From contig NZ_JALJRW010000001.1 in the NCBI RefSeq assembly GCF_024519465.1, positions 1 to 64,000 of the forward strand: a stretch of DNA of 64,000 nt, read 5' to 3'. Position numbers and translations under genes: made by a program. The notes below the pieces were generated by a model. That model did not search any database. It was given only the letters and a program-made list of their open reading frames with translations, and was not told the DNA's origin. The DNA is from Stenotrophomonas sp. Ste86. Its GTDB lineage: Bacteria > Pseudomonadota > Gammaproteobacteria > Xanthomonadales > Xanthomonadaceae. Positions 23,911 through 33,675 of the stretch are shown in pieces. How positions within the stretch are numbered: the stretch's first letter is position 1; every line of letters begins with the position of its first letter.

Positions 23911-23924
23911 TGGTAGCGCTACCA
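23911..23924. promoter_or_regulatory. xyl-box operator between xylR and the TonB receptor gene
   Basis: TGGTAGCGCTACCA is a perfect 14-base palindrome of the LacI-operator type with the central CG step. It closely matches the xyl-box described for the Xanthomonas XylR regulon (TGGTAGCGCTAACA). Its position serves both divergent genes. Confidence 0.82.
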
Positions 23925-24113
23925 CTGTGCCGGTGTAAGGCCAGCGGGTGCCCCCCCCTTTACCACGCGGCTGTTCTGGCAAGCCTGAAAGCGAGTTTGA
24001 GTCGCAGCAAGCGCACAGCGCGCTGCGATGTCGGTGTGGAAGACGGGCATCGCCCGTACGTGCCCCCAGGAGGGGCGGTACATCCATTCGATCGTATGTC
24101 AGAGGGGAGAGTC

Positions 24114-24164
24114 ATGAGCGCTTCTACGTTCCGTCGTACGCCAGACCGGAGGGCTCGTTCATGA
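24114..24164 (+). CDS. 16-codon leader frame overlapping the TonB receptor start
   Basis: An ATG with a strong AGAGGGGAGAG ribosome-binding site opens a frame of 16 codons (MSASTFRRTPDRRARS) whose TGA overlaps the receptor ATG (ATGA). The receptor has its own GGAGG at 24148-24152 inside this leader. Translation of the leader probably opens or couples the receptor start. Six of 16 residues are Arg. It may be regulatory, or a residue of an older N-terminus shifted out of frame. Confidence 0.4.
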   Translation: MSASTFRRTPDRRARS

Positions 24165-27100
24165 GCCGGACGCTGGCGAAGTTCACCTCCAGGGCCATGT
24201 TTACGTTTGTAGGCGGCGTTCTGGTCATCAATCCCGCATTCGCACAAGACGCGTCAACGCCGGCACCGGTCGTCCAACCCCAACGCCAGGCCCAGCCCAA
24301 CCCGACCGAGCTGGATGCCGTGCAGGTCACTGGCATCCGCAACAGCCTCAGCCAGGCGATGGACATCAAACGGGACTCGGCCGGCGTAGTGGATGCGATC
24401 AGCGCCGAGGATATCGGCAAATTCCCCGATACCAACCTGGCCGAATCGCTGCAACGCATCACCGGCATCTCCATCGAACGCCGCGATGGTGAAGGTGCGC
24501 AGGTCACGGCGCGCGGCTTTGGCCCCCAGTTCAACATGGTGACGCTCAACGGCCGCCAGATGCCCGGCGCGGATGCGTTCGGTGCCTCCGGACAGGTCGC
24601 CATCGGCGGTGTCGATGGGGGTACGCGTGCCTTCAATTTCGCCCAGTTGGCCGCTGAAGCCATCAATGGCATCGAGGTCTACAAGACCAGCCAGGCCAAT
24701 GTCCCCAGCGGGGGTATCGGTGCCACCATCAACATCCTCACCGCACGGCCGTTCGACCATGCGGGCACCGTCGCCAGTGCCGGTGCAAAGGTCGTCTCCG
24801 ACGAGAGTCAGCCGTTTGGCAACGATCTGACACCGGAACTGTCCGGCATCTTCAGCTACAGCAACCCGGAGAAGACCTTCGGTGTCGGGGTGAGCGCAAG
24901 CTACCAGAAACGCAAGGGTGGCTCGGTGCAGGCCACCGACAACTACTGGAACGTGCAACCGTGGACCGGCACGATGCCCGGCAACCCGACCGTGGTCAAT
25001 GCGCCGGCGATCGGTGCGCTGTACGGACGTCCCAACGACCTGCGCTATGCGTTCTCCGAGTTCGAACGTGAGCGCATCAATGGCCAGGCGGTGTTGCAGT
25101 TCGCGCCGACCGACGCGGTGACCCTGACCCTGGACTACACCTATTCGACCAACGAGATCACCGAGAATCGTGGCGAACAGGGCATGTGGCTGCAGAACAG
25201 CAACTACACCGATGTAACGTTCGACACCAGCGGTGCGGTGGCTACGCCGATCTACATCCGCGAAATCGCAGGGACCAAGGATTTCGGGCTTGAACAGCAG
25301 CGCAGCATGCAGAAGTACAAGCTGGGATCGCTCGGCTTCAATGCACTGTGGAACGTCACCGACCGGTTCAAGCTGACCTTCGACGCGCACGATTCAAAGA
25401 ACGAAAGCCGGCCGAACGATCCGCTCACCGGGGGCGGCTCGATCTTCAGCAGCATCGCCGGCACCAACAACTGCACCACCGGGCCGCATTGCGGTGGCTC
25501 GTGGGTGCAGGAAATGAACTTCAACAACGGTCTGCCGGTGGGTACCCAGGTCTGGTACCCGAGCACGGCCGATGCCATTGCCAAAACCAACGGTGTGGTC
25601 AATCCGGGCTTTGCGCCGGGCGAGATTGGTTCGCAGGTGCTGCGCATCAATTCGCAGACCCAGGTCAGCGAGATCAAGCAGGGTCGCATCGACGGTGAGT
25701 GGAGCTTTGACAAGGGGCGCTTCCAGTTTGGCGTGGACTCGAGCAAGCAGACCACCCACCGCATCCAGGCAGCGGAGAACTACAACACGCTGGGCGACTG
25801 GGGCGTGACCAACGTGGACGGGGATGTTGCCAACGGGCTGATGGACCTGCTGCAGCCGGTCAACATCGTCGGATTGTTCAACGACTACAACGCCAACAGC
25901 TTCACCGCCTGGCGCGGCGATGCTGGCCGCCTCGCGCAGTGGGCCGCGGACAACTATGGTGCCAACCTCGGCGTGAGCCCGCAGCGCGCCGCCGACAACC
26001 TCGTGGAGGAGAAGACCAAATCGGCCTATTTCCAGGTCGAGCTGGACGGCGAGCTGGGCGGCCTGCGCACCAATACCCGTCTGGGCGTGCGCTATGAAAC
26101 CACCGATGTGGTGTCGACGTCGGTCATCGCCATCCCGGAGGCCATCGAATGGCAGTCCAACAACGACTTCCGCGTGGTGTTGTCCGACGAGCAACAGCCG
26201 TTCACCGAGAAGAACAGCTACAGCTACCTCCTGCCCAACCTCGACTTCAGCATCGACCTCATGGACGATCTGAAGGCGCGCGTCTCGTTCGGCAAGAGCA
26301 TCGCGCGCGCGCCGATCGGCAACCTCTACGCAGGCCCGACCGCACAGCAACCGTTTGGCTCGGTGCTGATCGATCCCTCTTCGCGGGCCAGCGGCACCGC
26401 CCAGAACCCGCAGTTGAAGCCGCTGGAGTCGGACAACCTCGACCTGGCGCTGGAGTGGTACTTCGCTGATGCGAGCTATGTGTCGTTGACGTACTGGAAC
26501 AAGTCGGTCAACAACTTCGTCGGCAATACCATCGTGCAGGAAGATCTGTACGGGTTGAGGGATCCCACCTCCGGTCCGGATGCGCAGGCGGCATTGGCAT
26601 TCCTCAACAGCGGCGCCTGTATCACCCAGGTCGGTGCGGCCAATGCGGCGGCCTGCTCGGCCAATGACACCGCCCTGTTCACCGCGCTGGCGTTGCTGCG
26701 CAACAACCCGGCCGGGTTGGGCGCCTATACGGGTACCGACGCGCAGGTCCTGGCGACCGAAGCGGCCTACGATCTGTATGGGCAGGCCGGCGACCCGCTG
26801 TACCAGTTCAACGTCAACCGTCCCATCAATCAGAACCAGGCCAAGCTGCACGGCTGGGAGCTGGGCGGGCAGTACTTCTTCGGTGATACCGGGTTTGGCG
26901 TCCTCGCCAATTACACCCTGGTGAAGGGCGATGTGGGCTACAACAACGGGGGCGATCCGGGCATCGACCAGTTCGCGCTGACGGGCCTCAGTGACACCGC
27001 AAACGCCGTGCTAATGTACGAAAAATACGGTTGGTCGGTGCGGTTGGCGTGGAACTGGCGTGACCAGTACCTGATCCTCGCCAACCAGGGTGCCAGCCGC

Positions 27101-27298
27101 AACCCGTACTACGTGGAACCGTACGAACAGTGGGATCTCAGCGTGAACTACACCCTGGATGATCACTGGTCGTTCGGTCTGGAAGCGATCAACCTGACCG
27201 GTGAGGACGTCCGCTGGCGCTCGCGCACCTCGCAGATGATCGTGAAGCTGGCTGACCAGAGCCCGCGCTACATGCTCGGCGTTCGTTACAGGTTCTGA
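24161..27298 (+). CDS. TonB-dependent receptor for xylo-oligosaccharides
   Basis: A 1045-residue outer-membrane receptor of the Xanthomonas/Caulobacter carbohydrate type. It has a signal peptide (residues 1-28, ending NPAFA), a TonB box (ELDAVQVTGIR, about 51-61), a plug with DIGKFPDTNLAESLQRITGIS and NVPSGGIGATINILTARPF, and a barrel ending in the usual C-terminal aromatic (MLGVRYRF). Length is typical of this receptor class. It lies next to the XylR-type regulator and behind a xyl-box, so its ligand is probably xylan fragments. A perfect hairpin follows the gene and probably lowers expression of the downstream SapC, cupin and halogenase genes. Confidence 0.92.
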   Translation: MSRTLAKFTSRAMFTFVGGVLVINPAFAQDASTPAPVVQPQRQAQPNPTELDAVQVTGIRNSLSQAMDIKRDSAGVVDAISAEDIGKFPDTNLAESLQRITGISIERRDGEGAQVTARGFGPQFNMVTLNGRQMPGADAFGASGQVAIGGVDGGTRAFNFAQLAAEAINGIEVYKTSQANVPSGGIGATINILTARPFDHAGTVASAGAKVVSDESQPFGNDLTPELSGIFSYSNPEKTFGVGVSASYQKRKGGSVQATDNYWNVQPWTGTMPGNPTVVNAPAIGALYGRPNDLRYAFSEFERERINGQAVLQFAPTDAVTLTLDYTYSTNEITENRGEQGMWLQNSNYTDVTFDTSGAVATPIYIREIAGTKDFGLEQQRSMQKYKLGSLGFNALWNVTDRFKLTFDAHDSKNESRPNDPLTGGGSIFSSIAGTNNCTTGPHCGGSWVQEMNFNNGLPVGTQVWYPSTADAIAKTNGVVNPGFAPGEIGSQVLRINSQTQVSEIKQGRIDGEWSFDKGRFQFGVDSSKQTTHRIQAAENYNTLGDWGVTNVDGDVANGLMDLLQPVNIVGLFNDYNANSFTAWRGDAGRLAQWAADNYGANLGVSPQRAADNLVEEKTKSAYFQVELDGELGGLRTNTRLGVRYETTDVVSTSVIAIPEAIEWQSNNDFRVVLSDEQQPFTEKNSYSYLLPNLDFSIDLMDDLKARVSFGKSIARAPIGNLYAGPTAQQPFGSVLIDPSSRASGTAQNPQLKPLESDNLDLALEWYFADASYVSLTYWNKSVNNFVGNTIVQEDLYGLRDPTSGPDAQAALAFLNSGACITQVGAANAAACSANDTALFTALALLRNNPAGLGAYTGTDAQVLATEAAYDLYGQAGDPLYQFNVNRPINQNQAKLHGWELGGQYFFGDTGFGVLANYTLVKGDVGYNNGGDPGIDQFALTGLSDTANAVLMYEKYGWSVRLAWNWRDQYLILANQGASRNPYYVEPYEQWDLSVNYTLDDHWSFGLEAINLTGEDVRWRSRTSQMIVKLADQSPRYMLGVRYRF

Positions 27299-27305
27299 TG
27301 TGTGG

Positions 27306-27333
27306 GGGTGCCGCTGCCCTGGCAGCGGCACCC
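27306..27333 (+). terminator. Perfect hairpin after the TonB receptor gene
   Basis: GGGTGCCGCTGCC (27306-27318) and GGCAGCGGCACCC (27321-27333) are exact complements with a 2-base spacer, so at least 11 pairs can form. No U-tract follows. It most likely protects the receptor mRNA 3' end or causes partial termination before the SapC gene. Confidence 0.65.
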
Positions 27334-27366
27334 GTTCAAAGGTCCTGATGGGGTTGGAAGAACACC

Positions 27367-28125
27367 ATGCCGCGTTACGAAATGCTCAACAACATCGCCC
27401 ACCGCGATCTGCGCGTGGCCACCGACTTCGGCCCCGAGTTTGGTGACGCCGTCGGCATGGTGCCGGCCTATCCGAGCGAGTTCGCCGAACTGCAGCGGGA
27501 ATATCCCATTTTCCTTCGCAGGGACGTCGCCACCGGCGAGTGGCAATCGGTGGCACTGCTCGGGTTCGAGCAGCACGAAAACCTGTTCCTGCAGGAAGGT
27601 CGCTGGAATGCCGCCTATCTGCCCGGGGCAGCGGCCAAGGGGCCGTTCCTCATCGGCTTCCAGGAGCGCCGGATCGATGGCGCACCCAGCCAGGAAGCGG
27701 TGCTGCACGTAGACCTGGACCATCCGCGCGTGAAGGCGATGCAGGGTGAGCCGGTGTTCCTGCCGCAAGGCGGCAACACGCCCTACCTGGACCACATCGC
27801 AGGGGTGCTGCGTGGCATCCACGACGGCCATGCCTTTGGCGCAGCGATGTTTGCCCGACTCGATGCACACGAACTGATTCAACCCATCACGCTCGACGTG
27901 CAGATCGAACCGCAGCATCGGGTCAGCGTCAACGGCCTGCACGCGATCGACCGGGACCGCCTGGCCCTGCTGGACGGTCCCGCGCTCGCCGAACTCAACC
28001 GTGCCGGCTATCTGGAAGGTGCTTACCTGATGCTGGCCTCGCTGCACAACATGCGACGCCTGATCGCCGAGAAGCAACGGCGCCTGCGCATCGCCGATGT
28101 CGCCACTGCGGCCGGCAGGAACTGA
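27367..28125 (+). CDS. SapC-family protein
   Basis: A 252-residue cytoplasmic protein of the SapC family (named after a Campylobacter surface-layer locus). Typical marks are RDLRVATDFGPEFGDAVGMVPAYPSEFAELQREYPIFLRRD near the start (given here in overlapping parts of the family pattern), PFLIGFQERRIDGAP, and HAIDRDRLALLDGPALAELNRAGYLEGAYLM near the end. The biochemical role is unknown; the family recurs behind TonB receptors for carbohydrates together with a cupin and a tryptophan-halogenase-like gene, exactly as here. It ends three bases before the GTG of the cupin gene. Confidence 0.85.
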   Translation: MPRYEMLNNIAHRDLRVATDFGPEFGDAVGMVPAYPSEFAELQREYPIFLRRDVATGEWQSVALLGFEQHENLFLQEGRWNAAYLPGAAAKGPFLIGFQERRIDGAPSQEAVLHVDLDHPRVKAMQGEPVFLPQGGNTPYLDHIAGVLRGIHDGHAFGAAMFARLDAHELIQPITLDVQIEPQHRVSVNGLHAIDRDRLALLDGPALAELNRAGYLEGAYLMLASLHNMRRLIAEKQRRLRIADVATAAGRN

Positions 28126-28128
28126 CGG

Positions 28129-29148
28129 GTGCTGGACGGCGTTGCCATGCGGACACTGGAGGACGTGGAGCCCACGGCACTGCCGTTGGCGTCACTGGTG
28201 TCCGCCGGGGAACCGGTGGTACTGCGCGGCATCGCACGCGACTGGCCGCTGGTGCAGGCCGGGCTGCGCTCCGCGCAGGAGGCGCTGGGCTATCTGCGCC
28301 GCTTCGAGGTGGGCGTGCCTGTCCCGTATTCGTTCGGCGGGCCCGAGATCGAAGGGCGTCCGTTCTACAACGACGATTTCACCCGCTTGAACATTGAGGT
28401 CCGGCGCGGCCTGCTGACCCAGGTGCTGGCCGAGATTGAAGACACGCTCGAGGCACCACGGCCACCTACTTACTATGTCGCTTCGCTGCTGATTGATCGG
28501 GCGCTCCCCGGCTTTGCGCAGGCCAACGACGTCGGCCTGGCCGGGCAGGGCATCGAGGCGTCGGCGAGCATCTGGATCGGCAACCGGGTGACGGCCTCCT
28601 GCCATTTCGACACCCCGGACAACCTGGCGTGCTGCGCCGTGGGCCGGCGCCGGTTCACGCTCTTTCCGCCGGAGCAGATCGACAATCTGTATCCGGGGCC
28701 GCTGGCGCCTACGCCAGGCGGGCAGGTGGTGAGCGTAGTGGATTTCGACCGCCCGGATTTCGCGCGCCACCCGCGCTTCCGTGATGCACTGGCAAGCGCG
28801 CAGACCGCCGTGCTGGAACCGGGCGATGCGATCTTCATTCCGAGCATGTGGTGGCACCACGTGCGCAGCCTGGCGCCTTTCAACGTGTTGGTGAATTACT
28901 GGTGGCGAAGCTCACCGGCCTTCCTTTCCTCGCCGCTGCCGGCCCTCCACCACGCGATGTGGGCCGTGCGCGATCTGCCGGCGCGCGAAAAGCAGGCCTG
29001 GGCGAAGATCTTCGAGTACTACGTATTCGGTCCGGGTGAGCGTGCGGGACAGCACCTGCCCGACGCTGCCCGGGGCGACCTGGCACCGTTCGACGAGACG
29101 CAGGCGCGCCGCATGCGCGCCCAGTTGCTGGCTCGACTCAACCGCTGA
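28129..29148 (+). CDS. JmjC/cupin-8-like dioxygenase
   Basis: A 339-residue protein starting with GTG at 28129. It has the cupin-8 (JmjC-like) arrangement: GEPVVLRGIARDWPLV at 28-42, ASIWIGNRVTASCHFDTPDN with the iron-binding H159-x-D161, PGDAIFIPSMWWHHVRSL with the distal His at 243/244, and NVLVNYWWRSSP. Such enzymes are Fe(II)/2-oxoglutarate hydroxylases of proteins or small molecules. Here it belongs to the receptor-linked SapC/cupin/halogenase trio; the substrate is unknown. An internal ATG seven codons later is an alternative start. Confidence 0.85.
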   Translation: MLDGVAMRTLEDVEPTALPLASLVSAGEPVVLRGIARDWPLVQAGLRSAQEALGYLRRFEVGVPVPYSFGGPEIEGRPFYNDDFTRLNIEVRRGLLTQVLAEIEDTLEAPRPPTYYVASLLIDRALPGFAQANDVGLAGQGIEASASIWIGNRVTASCHFDTPDNLACCAVGRRRFTLFPPEQIDNLYPGPLAPTPGGQVVSVVDFDRPDFARHPRFRDALASAQTAVLEPGDAIFIPSMWWHHVRSLAPFNVLVNYWWRSSPAFLSSPLPALHHAMWAVRDLPAREKQAWAKIFEYYVFGPGERAGQHLPDAARGDLAPFDETQARRMRAQLLARLNR

Positions 29149-29161
29149 TGAGGGCACCGTA

Positions 29162-30691
29162 TTGAACGTGGCGAACACAACCGAAGGGCGTATCCGCAAG
29201 GTCGTCATCGCCGGTGGCGGCACCGCAGGCTGGCTGGCCGGCTGTGCGCTGGCGCACCAGTTCCGCGACCAGTTGGACATCACCCTGGTGGAGTCCGAGC
29301 AGATCGGCACGGTGGGTGTCGGCGAGTCGACCGTGCCGCCCATCCGTGCGTTCCACCGCTTTCTGCAGATCGACGAGCAGGAGTTCCTGCGCGCCGTTGC
29401 CGGCACGTTCAAGCTCTCGATCTCGTTCGAGAACTGGCGTCGACCCGGCGATCGTTTCATCCATCCGTTCGGCACGATCGGGCAGGGAACCCTGGCCACG
29501 CCGTTCCACCACTTCTGGCTGGACAGCCTGCGCCGCGGCATGCCGTCGGAACTGGGTGACTTCTGCCTGGAAAGCGTCGCCTCGCGCGGCGACCAGTTCT
29601 CGCTGGATACCCAACCCCGGCTCAACTACGCCTATCACTTCGATGCCGGGCTGTATGCCAAATTCCTGCGACGCAAGGCCGAAGGGCACGGCCTGCGACG
29701 GGTGGAGGGCAAGATCCGCGAGGTCAAACAACACGCCCATGACGGCTCCGTCGCGTCACTGGTGCTGGAGGATGGGCAGGTCATCGAGGGCGACCTGTTC
29801 ATCGACTGCACGGGATTCCGCGGCCTGTTGACCGAGCAGACCCTGCAGACCGGCTATGAGGACTGGCACGAATGGTTGCCCAGCGATCGCGCTGTTGCGG
29901 TGCAGACCGAGTCCATCGCGCCGCCGGTGCCCTACACCCGTGCGATCGCGCACGAAGCCGGGTGGCGATGGCATATCGCGCTCCAGCACCGGGTCGGCTG
30001 CGGGCTGGTGTTCTCCAGCCGGCACATGTCCGATGACGAGGCGCAGGCCAAGCTGCTGCGTGACGTCGATGGCCCGCCGCTGCGGGATCCGTGGCTGGTC
30101 CCGTTCCGCAGCGGGCGCCGCCTGAGGGCGTGGAACAAGAACGTGGTGGCGCTCGGGCTCGCCAGTGGCTTCATCGAGCCGTTGGAGTCGACCAGCATCC
30201 ACCTGACCATCAGTGCCGTGGTGCGGCTGATCCAGCTGTTCCCGTTCGACGGCGTCAGCCCGACGCTGATGGCGCTGTACAACGATGTCAGCCGGCAGGA
30301 GATGGAGCATGTGCGCGACTTCATCATCCTGCACTACCACGCCAACCAGCGCGACGAGCCGATGTGGAAAGCCTGCCGTGAGATGGCGCTGCCCGAGTCG
30401 CTCGCGATGCGGCTGCGCGCCTGGCGCGAACGTGCCCATGCCTGGCAGGACCCCGGTGAGCTGTTCCGTGTGGAGTCCTGGACCAGCGTGTTGATGGGGC
30501 AGGGGATCGCGCCGGGTCCTGCGCACCCGCTTGCACGTGCCATCGACGATGCGGATCTGCGCACGCTGTTGGCGCGGATCCGGCAACCGGTGCAGCACGC
30601 CGTCGCGACGATGTCCTCGCAGGCCGCGTTCATCGACCGCTACTGCAAGGCTGCGCAGGACGTATGGCCACGGGCCTCAGCCCTGGCATAG
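29162..30691 (+). CDS. Flavin-dependent tryptophan-halogenase-family protein
   Basis: A 509-residue protein from TTG 29162, with AGGG seven bases upstream. The FAD-binding GGGTAGWLAG lies at residues 18-27, GVGESTVPPI follows, and the catalytic-lysine segment is TFKLSISFENW. The halogenase signature WxWxIP appears as WRWHIA, with Pro replaced by Ala. The C-terminal half has ASGFIEPLESTSIHLT, also conserved. Related Xanthomonas enzymes halogenate, often brominate, small indoles in vitro; the natural role in carbohydrate-receptor clusters is unknown. It ends 27 bases before the xyl-box that controls xylB, so it closes the receptor operon. Confidence 0.88.
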   Translation: MNVANTTEGRIRKVVIAGGGTAGWLAGCALAHQFRDQLDITLVESEQIGTVGVGESTVPPIRAFHRFLQIDEQEFLRAVAGTFKLSISFENWRRPGDRFIHPFGTIGQGTLATPFHHFWLDSLRRGMPSELGDFCLESVASRGDQFSLDTQPRLNYAYHFDAGLYAKFLRRKAEGHGLRRVEGKIREVKQHAHDGSVASLVLEDGQVIEGDLFIDCTGFRGLLTEQTLQTGYEDWHEWLPSDRAVAVQTESIAPPVPYTRAIAHEAGWRWHIALQHRVGCGLVFSSRHMSDDEAQAKLLRDVDGPPLRDPWLVPFRSGRRLRAWNKNVVALGLASGFIEPLESTSIHLTISAVVRLIQLFPFDGVSPTLMALYNDVSRQEMEHVRDFIILHYHANQRDEPMWKACREMALPESLAMRLRAWRERAHAWQDPGELFRVESWTSVLMGQGIAPGPAHPLARAIDDADLRTLLARIRQPVQHAVATMSSQAAFIDRYCKAAQDVWPRASALA

Positions 30692-30717
30692 CAGAAAAGC
30701 ATGCTGCTGCCTGGAAA

Positions 30718-30731
30718 TGGTAGCGCTACCT
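30718..30731. promoter_or_regulatory. xyl-box operator upstream of xylB
   Basis: TGGTAGCGCTACCT differs from the receptor operator at the last base only. It lies 25-38 bases before the xylB ATG, a position that would block transcription. It indicates that xylB and the genes behind it belong to the same LacI-type regulon. Confidence 0.8.
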
Positions 30732-30755
30732 TCATGTGGGGACGGAGTGGTAAAC

Positions 30756-32249
30756 ATGGAACTGGTTGCCGGAATAGATGCAGGTACGCAAAGTCTCAAG
30801 GTCGTGGCGTACGACCCTGCCGGGCGCCGTCTGGTTGCCAGCACCAGCGCGCCCCTGGACCTGGCGTCCGCCGCCGACGGCAGCCGTGAACAGCGGCCGG
30901 CCGAGTGGGTGGCAGCGCTTCATAGCTGCTTCGCTGCGATTGATCCCAAGGTCCGATCCCGTATCGCCGCGCTGGCGGTCTCGGGCCAACAGCACGGCTT
31001 CGTACCCGTCGATGCAGCCGGGGAGGTCCTGGCGCCGGCCAAGCTGTGGTGCGACACCAGTACCTCGGCCGAGTGCGTGCAGATCATGGACGCACTCGGC
31101 GGCACGGCGCGCACCATCGCACTGGCCGGCAACCCTGTCCTTACCGGCTATACCGCCTCCAAACTGCCGTGGACCAAGACGCATCGTCCCGAGGTCTACG
31201 CGCGGCTTGCCACCATTCTGCTGCCGCACGATTACCTCAATTTCGTGTTGACCGGCCAACGTTTCTGCGAATACGGCGATGCGTCGGGGACGGGCTGGCT
31301 GGACGTGCGAACCCGCACCTGGTCGACCGAACTGCTGCGCGCGACCGATTCGCAACGCGACCTCGCCGCCTGCCTGCCGCGCATCGCCGCGCCCGAGGAG
31401 GTGTTCGACATCGACCCGGCCACAGCGGCGGCCCTGGGGCTGCCCGCGACGGTGAAGGTCGCCGTTGGCGGTGGCGACAACATGATGGCGGCCATCGGCA
31501 CCGGTTGCGTCGTGCCCGGCCGCCTGGCGATGAGCCTGGGTACCTCGGGCACCCTGTTCGCCTATTCGGACACGCCCGTGGTGGACCCGGAGGGGGCGTG
31601 GGCTGCGTTCTGCTCGTCCACCGGCGGCTGGTTGCCGCTGATCTGCACGATGAACTGCACCGTGGTGACCGAACAGGTCGCCGACGCCTTCGGCTTCAGC
31701 ACGCGCTTTGGCGATGGGCACCTGCGGGCCACGCAGCCCGGCGCCGACGGGCTGGTGATGCTGCCGTTCCTCAATGGCGAACGCACGCCAGACCTGCCGC
31801 TGGGCAAGGGGGTGCTGGCGGGCCTGGACACGACCAACATGACCCCGGCGCACTTCTACCGCGCGGCCATGGAAGGAGCCACGTACAGCCTGAAGTACGG
31901 CTACGACGCGTTTGTGCGCGCCGGCATGCAGTTCGACCGCATCGTGCTGACCGGTGGCGGCAGCAACAGCGCGCAGTGGCGGCAACTGGTGGCCGATGTG
32001 TTCGGCCTGCCGGTGGACGTGCCGACCCAGTCCGAAGGCGCGGCGTTCGGAGCGGCACTGCAGGCCCTGTGGGCGCTGGGTCACGCGCGCGGCGACGCGA
32101 CCTCCATCGCCGAGCTGACCGACCGGCACGTTGCCGTCGATCCGCTGCAGTCCGCACAGCCGGACCCGACGCGTACGCACGCCTATGCCACGGCCTATGC
32201 ACGTTTCCTGCGACATATCGACGCCCTCATGCCGCTGTATCGCGGCTGA
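30756..32249 (+). CDS. xylB: Xylulokinase
   Basis: A 497-residue FGGY-family sugar kinase that phosphorylates D-xylulose to xylulose 5-phosphate. Evidence: the first phosphate motif [14 protein letters not shown] (4-17), [15 protein letters not shown], the xylulose-specific [27 protein letters not shown], the second phosphate loop [15 protein letters not shown], and the adenosine-binding [21 protein letters not shown]. Start 30756 has GGAG 11 bases upstream; the frame is open earlier into the halogenase gene. It is directly behind a xyl-box and precedes xylA by 44 bases. Confidence 0.95.
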   Translation: MELVAGIDAGTQSLKVVAYDPAGRRLVASTSAPLDLASAADGSREQRPAEWVAALHSCFAAIDPKVRSRIAALAVSGQQHGFVPVDAAGEVLAPAKLWCDTSTSAECVQIMDALGGTARTIALAGNPVLTGYTASKLPWTKTHRPEVYARLATILLPHDYLNFVLTGQRFCEYGDASGTGWLDVRTRTWSTELLRATDSQRDLAACLPRIAAPEEVFDIDPATAAALGLPATVKVAVGGGDNMMAAIGTGCVVPGRLAMSLGTSGTLFAYSDTPVVDPEGAWAAFCSSTGGWLPLICTMNCTVVTEQVADAFGFSTRFGDGHLRATQPGADGLVMLPFLNGERTPDLPLGKGVLAGLDTTNMTPAHFYRAAMEGATYSLKYGYDAFVRAGMQFDRIVLTGGGSNSAQWRQLVADVFGLPVDVPTQSEGAAFGAALQALWALGHARGDATSIAELTDRHVAVDPLQSAQPDPTRTHAYATAYARFLRHIDALMPLYRG

Positions 32250-32293
32250 TCCCCTTTTTCGCGACACCTCGCACAACGAAAGGAACACGCACC

Positions 32294-33628
32294 ATGAGCA
32301 ATCAGCCCTTCATCGGCGCCAAGACGTACTTCCCCGGCATCGGCCGCATCCCCTTCGAAGGCCGGGGCTCGGACAACCCGCTCGCGTTCAAGGTGTATGA
32401 CGCGAAGAAAGTCATCGGTGGCAAGACGATGCAGGAACATCTGCGTTTCGCGGCCTGCTACTGGCACACTTTCTGCAACGCCGGGCATGACCCCTTCGGT
32501 CCGGGTACGCGTCATTTTCCCTGGGAGGTCGGCTCGCCCATGGCGACTGCCGAGGCGAAGGTGGATGCGGCGTTCGAATTCTTCACCAAGCTGGGCGTGC
32601 CGTACTGGTGCTTCCACGATATCGACCTGGCGCCGGATGCCGACGATGTCGGCGTGTACGAAAAGAACCTGAAGCACATGGTGGGCCTGGCCAAGGCCCG
32701 CCAGGACGAGACCGGCGTGAAGCTGCTGTGGGGCACGGCCAACCTGTTCTCGCACCCGCGCTACATGAATGGTGCGTCGACCAATCCGGATTTCGCCGTG
32801 GTGGCGCGTGCGGCGGTGCAGGTGAAGGCGGCGCTGGAGGCGACGGTGGAACTGGGGGGCGAACACTACGTGTTCTGGGGTGGCCGCGAAGGTTATGCCT
32901 CGCTGGTGAACACGCAGATGAAGCGCGAAGTCGACCATCTCGCGCGGTTCCTCGGCATGGCGCGGGACTACGGCCGCAGCATCGGCCTGAAGGGAAACTT
33001 CCTGATCGAGCCCAAGCCGATGGAGCCGATGAAGCACCAGTACGACTTCGACAGCGCCACCGTCGTCGGCTTCCTCAAGGAGCATGGCCTGGACAAGGAT
33101 TTCAAGCTCAATATCGAGGCGAACCACGCCACGCTCTCCGGCCATACGTTCGAACACGACCTGCAGGTTGCCTCGGACCACGGTTTGCTGGGTAGCATCG
33201 ACGCCAACCGCGGCAACGCGCAGAACGGCTGGGACACGGACCAGTTCCCGACCGACCTGTACGACACGGTGGGCGCGATGCTGGTGGTGCTTCGGCAGGG
33301 TGGGCTGGAAGGTGGCTTGAACTTCGACGCCAAGTTGCGTCGCGAATCCACCGATCTCGAGGATCTGTTCATCGCCCACATCGGTGGCATGGATGCGTTC
33401 GCGCGAGGGCTGGAAGTGGCCCACGCACTGCTGAACGACTCGCCCTTGGAACAGTGGCGAAACGCGCGCTACGCCAGCTTCGACAACGGTCCCGGCAAGC
33501 AATTCGCGGGAGGCGCGCTCAGCCTCACGGATCTGGCCGCATTGGGCGCCAAGGGCGGGGAACCCAGCCAGATCAGCGGCAAGCAGGAGCGCTACGAGAA
33601 CCTGCTCAACCAGTACCTGCTGCGCTGA
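32294..33628 (+). CDS. xylA: Xylose isomerase
   Basis: A 444-residue enzyme converting D-xylose to D-xylulose. It has the catalytic His segment [12 protein letters not shown], the long-form marker [13 protein letters not shown], the metal ligands in [14 protein letters not shown] (Glu, Lys) and [17 protein letters not shown], and [20 protein letters not shown]. Length corresponds to class II isomerases. Start at 32294 follows AAAGGAA. It lies between xylB and the sugar porter in one transcription direction, giving the classical xylose pathway. Confidence 0.97.
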   Translation: MSNQPFIGAKTYFPGIGRIPFEGRGSDNPLAFKVYDAKKVIGGKTMQEHLRFAACYWHTFCNAGHDPFGPGTRHFPWEVGSPMATAEAKVDAAFEFFTKLGVPYWCFHDIDLAPDADDVGVYEKNLKHMVGLAKARQDETGVKLLWGTANLFSHPRYMNGASTNPDFAVVARAAVQVKAALEATVELGGEHYVFWGGREGYASLVNTQMKREVDHLARFLGMARDYGRSIGLKGNFLIEPKPMEPMKHQYDFDSATVVGFLKEHGLDKDFKLNIEANHATLSGHTFEHDLQVASDHGLLGSIDANRGNAQNGWDTDQFPTDLYDTVGAMLVVLRQGGLEGGLNFDAKLRRESTDLEDLFIAHIGGMDAFARGLEVAHALLNDSPLEQWRNARYASFDNGPGKQFAGGALSLTDLAALGAKGGEPSQISGKQERYENLLNQYLLR

Positions 33629-33675
33629 GCGTGACCGCTCGCAGCGATGACACCCAACCGGGGAGGGGCAGGGCA

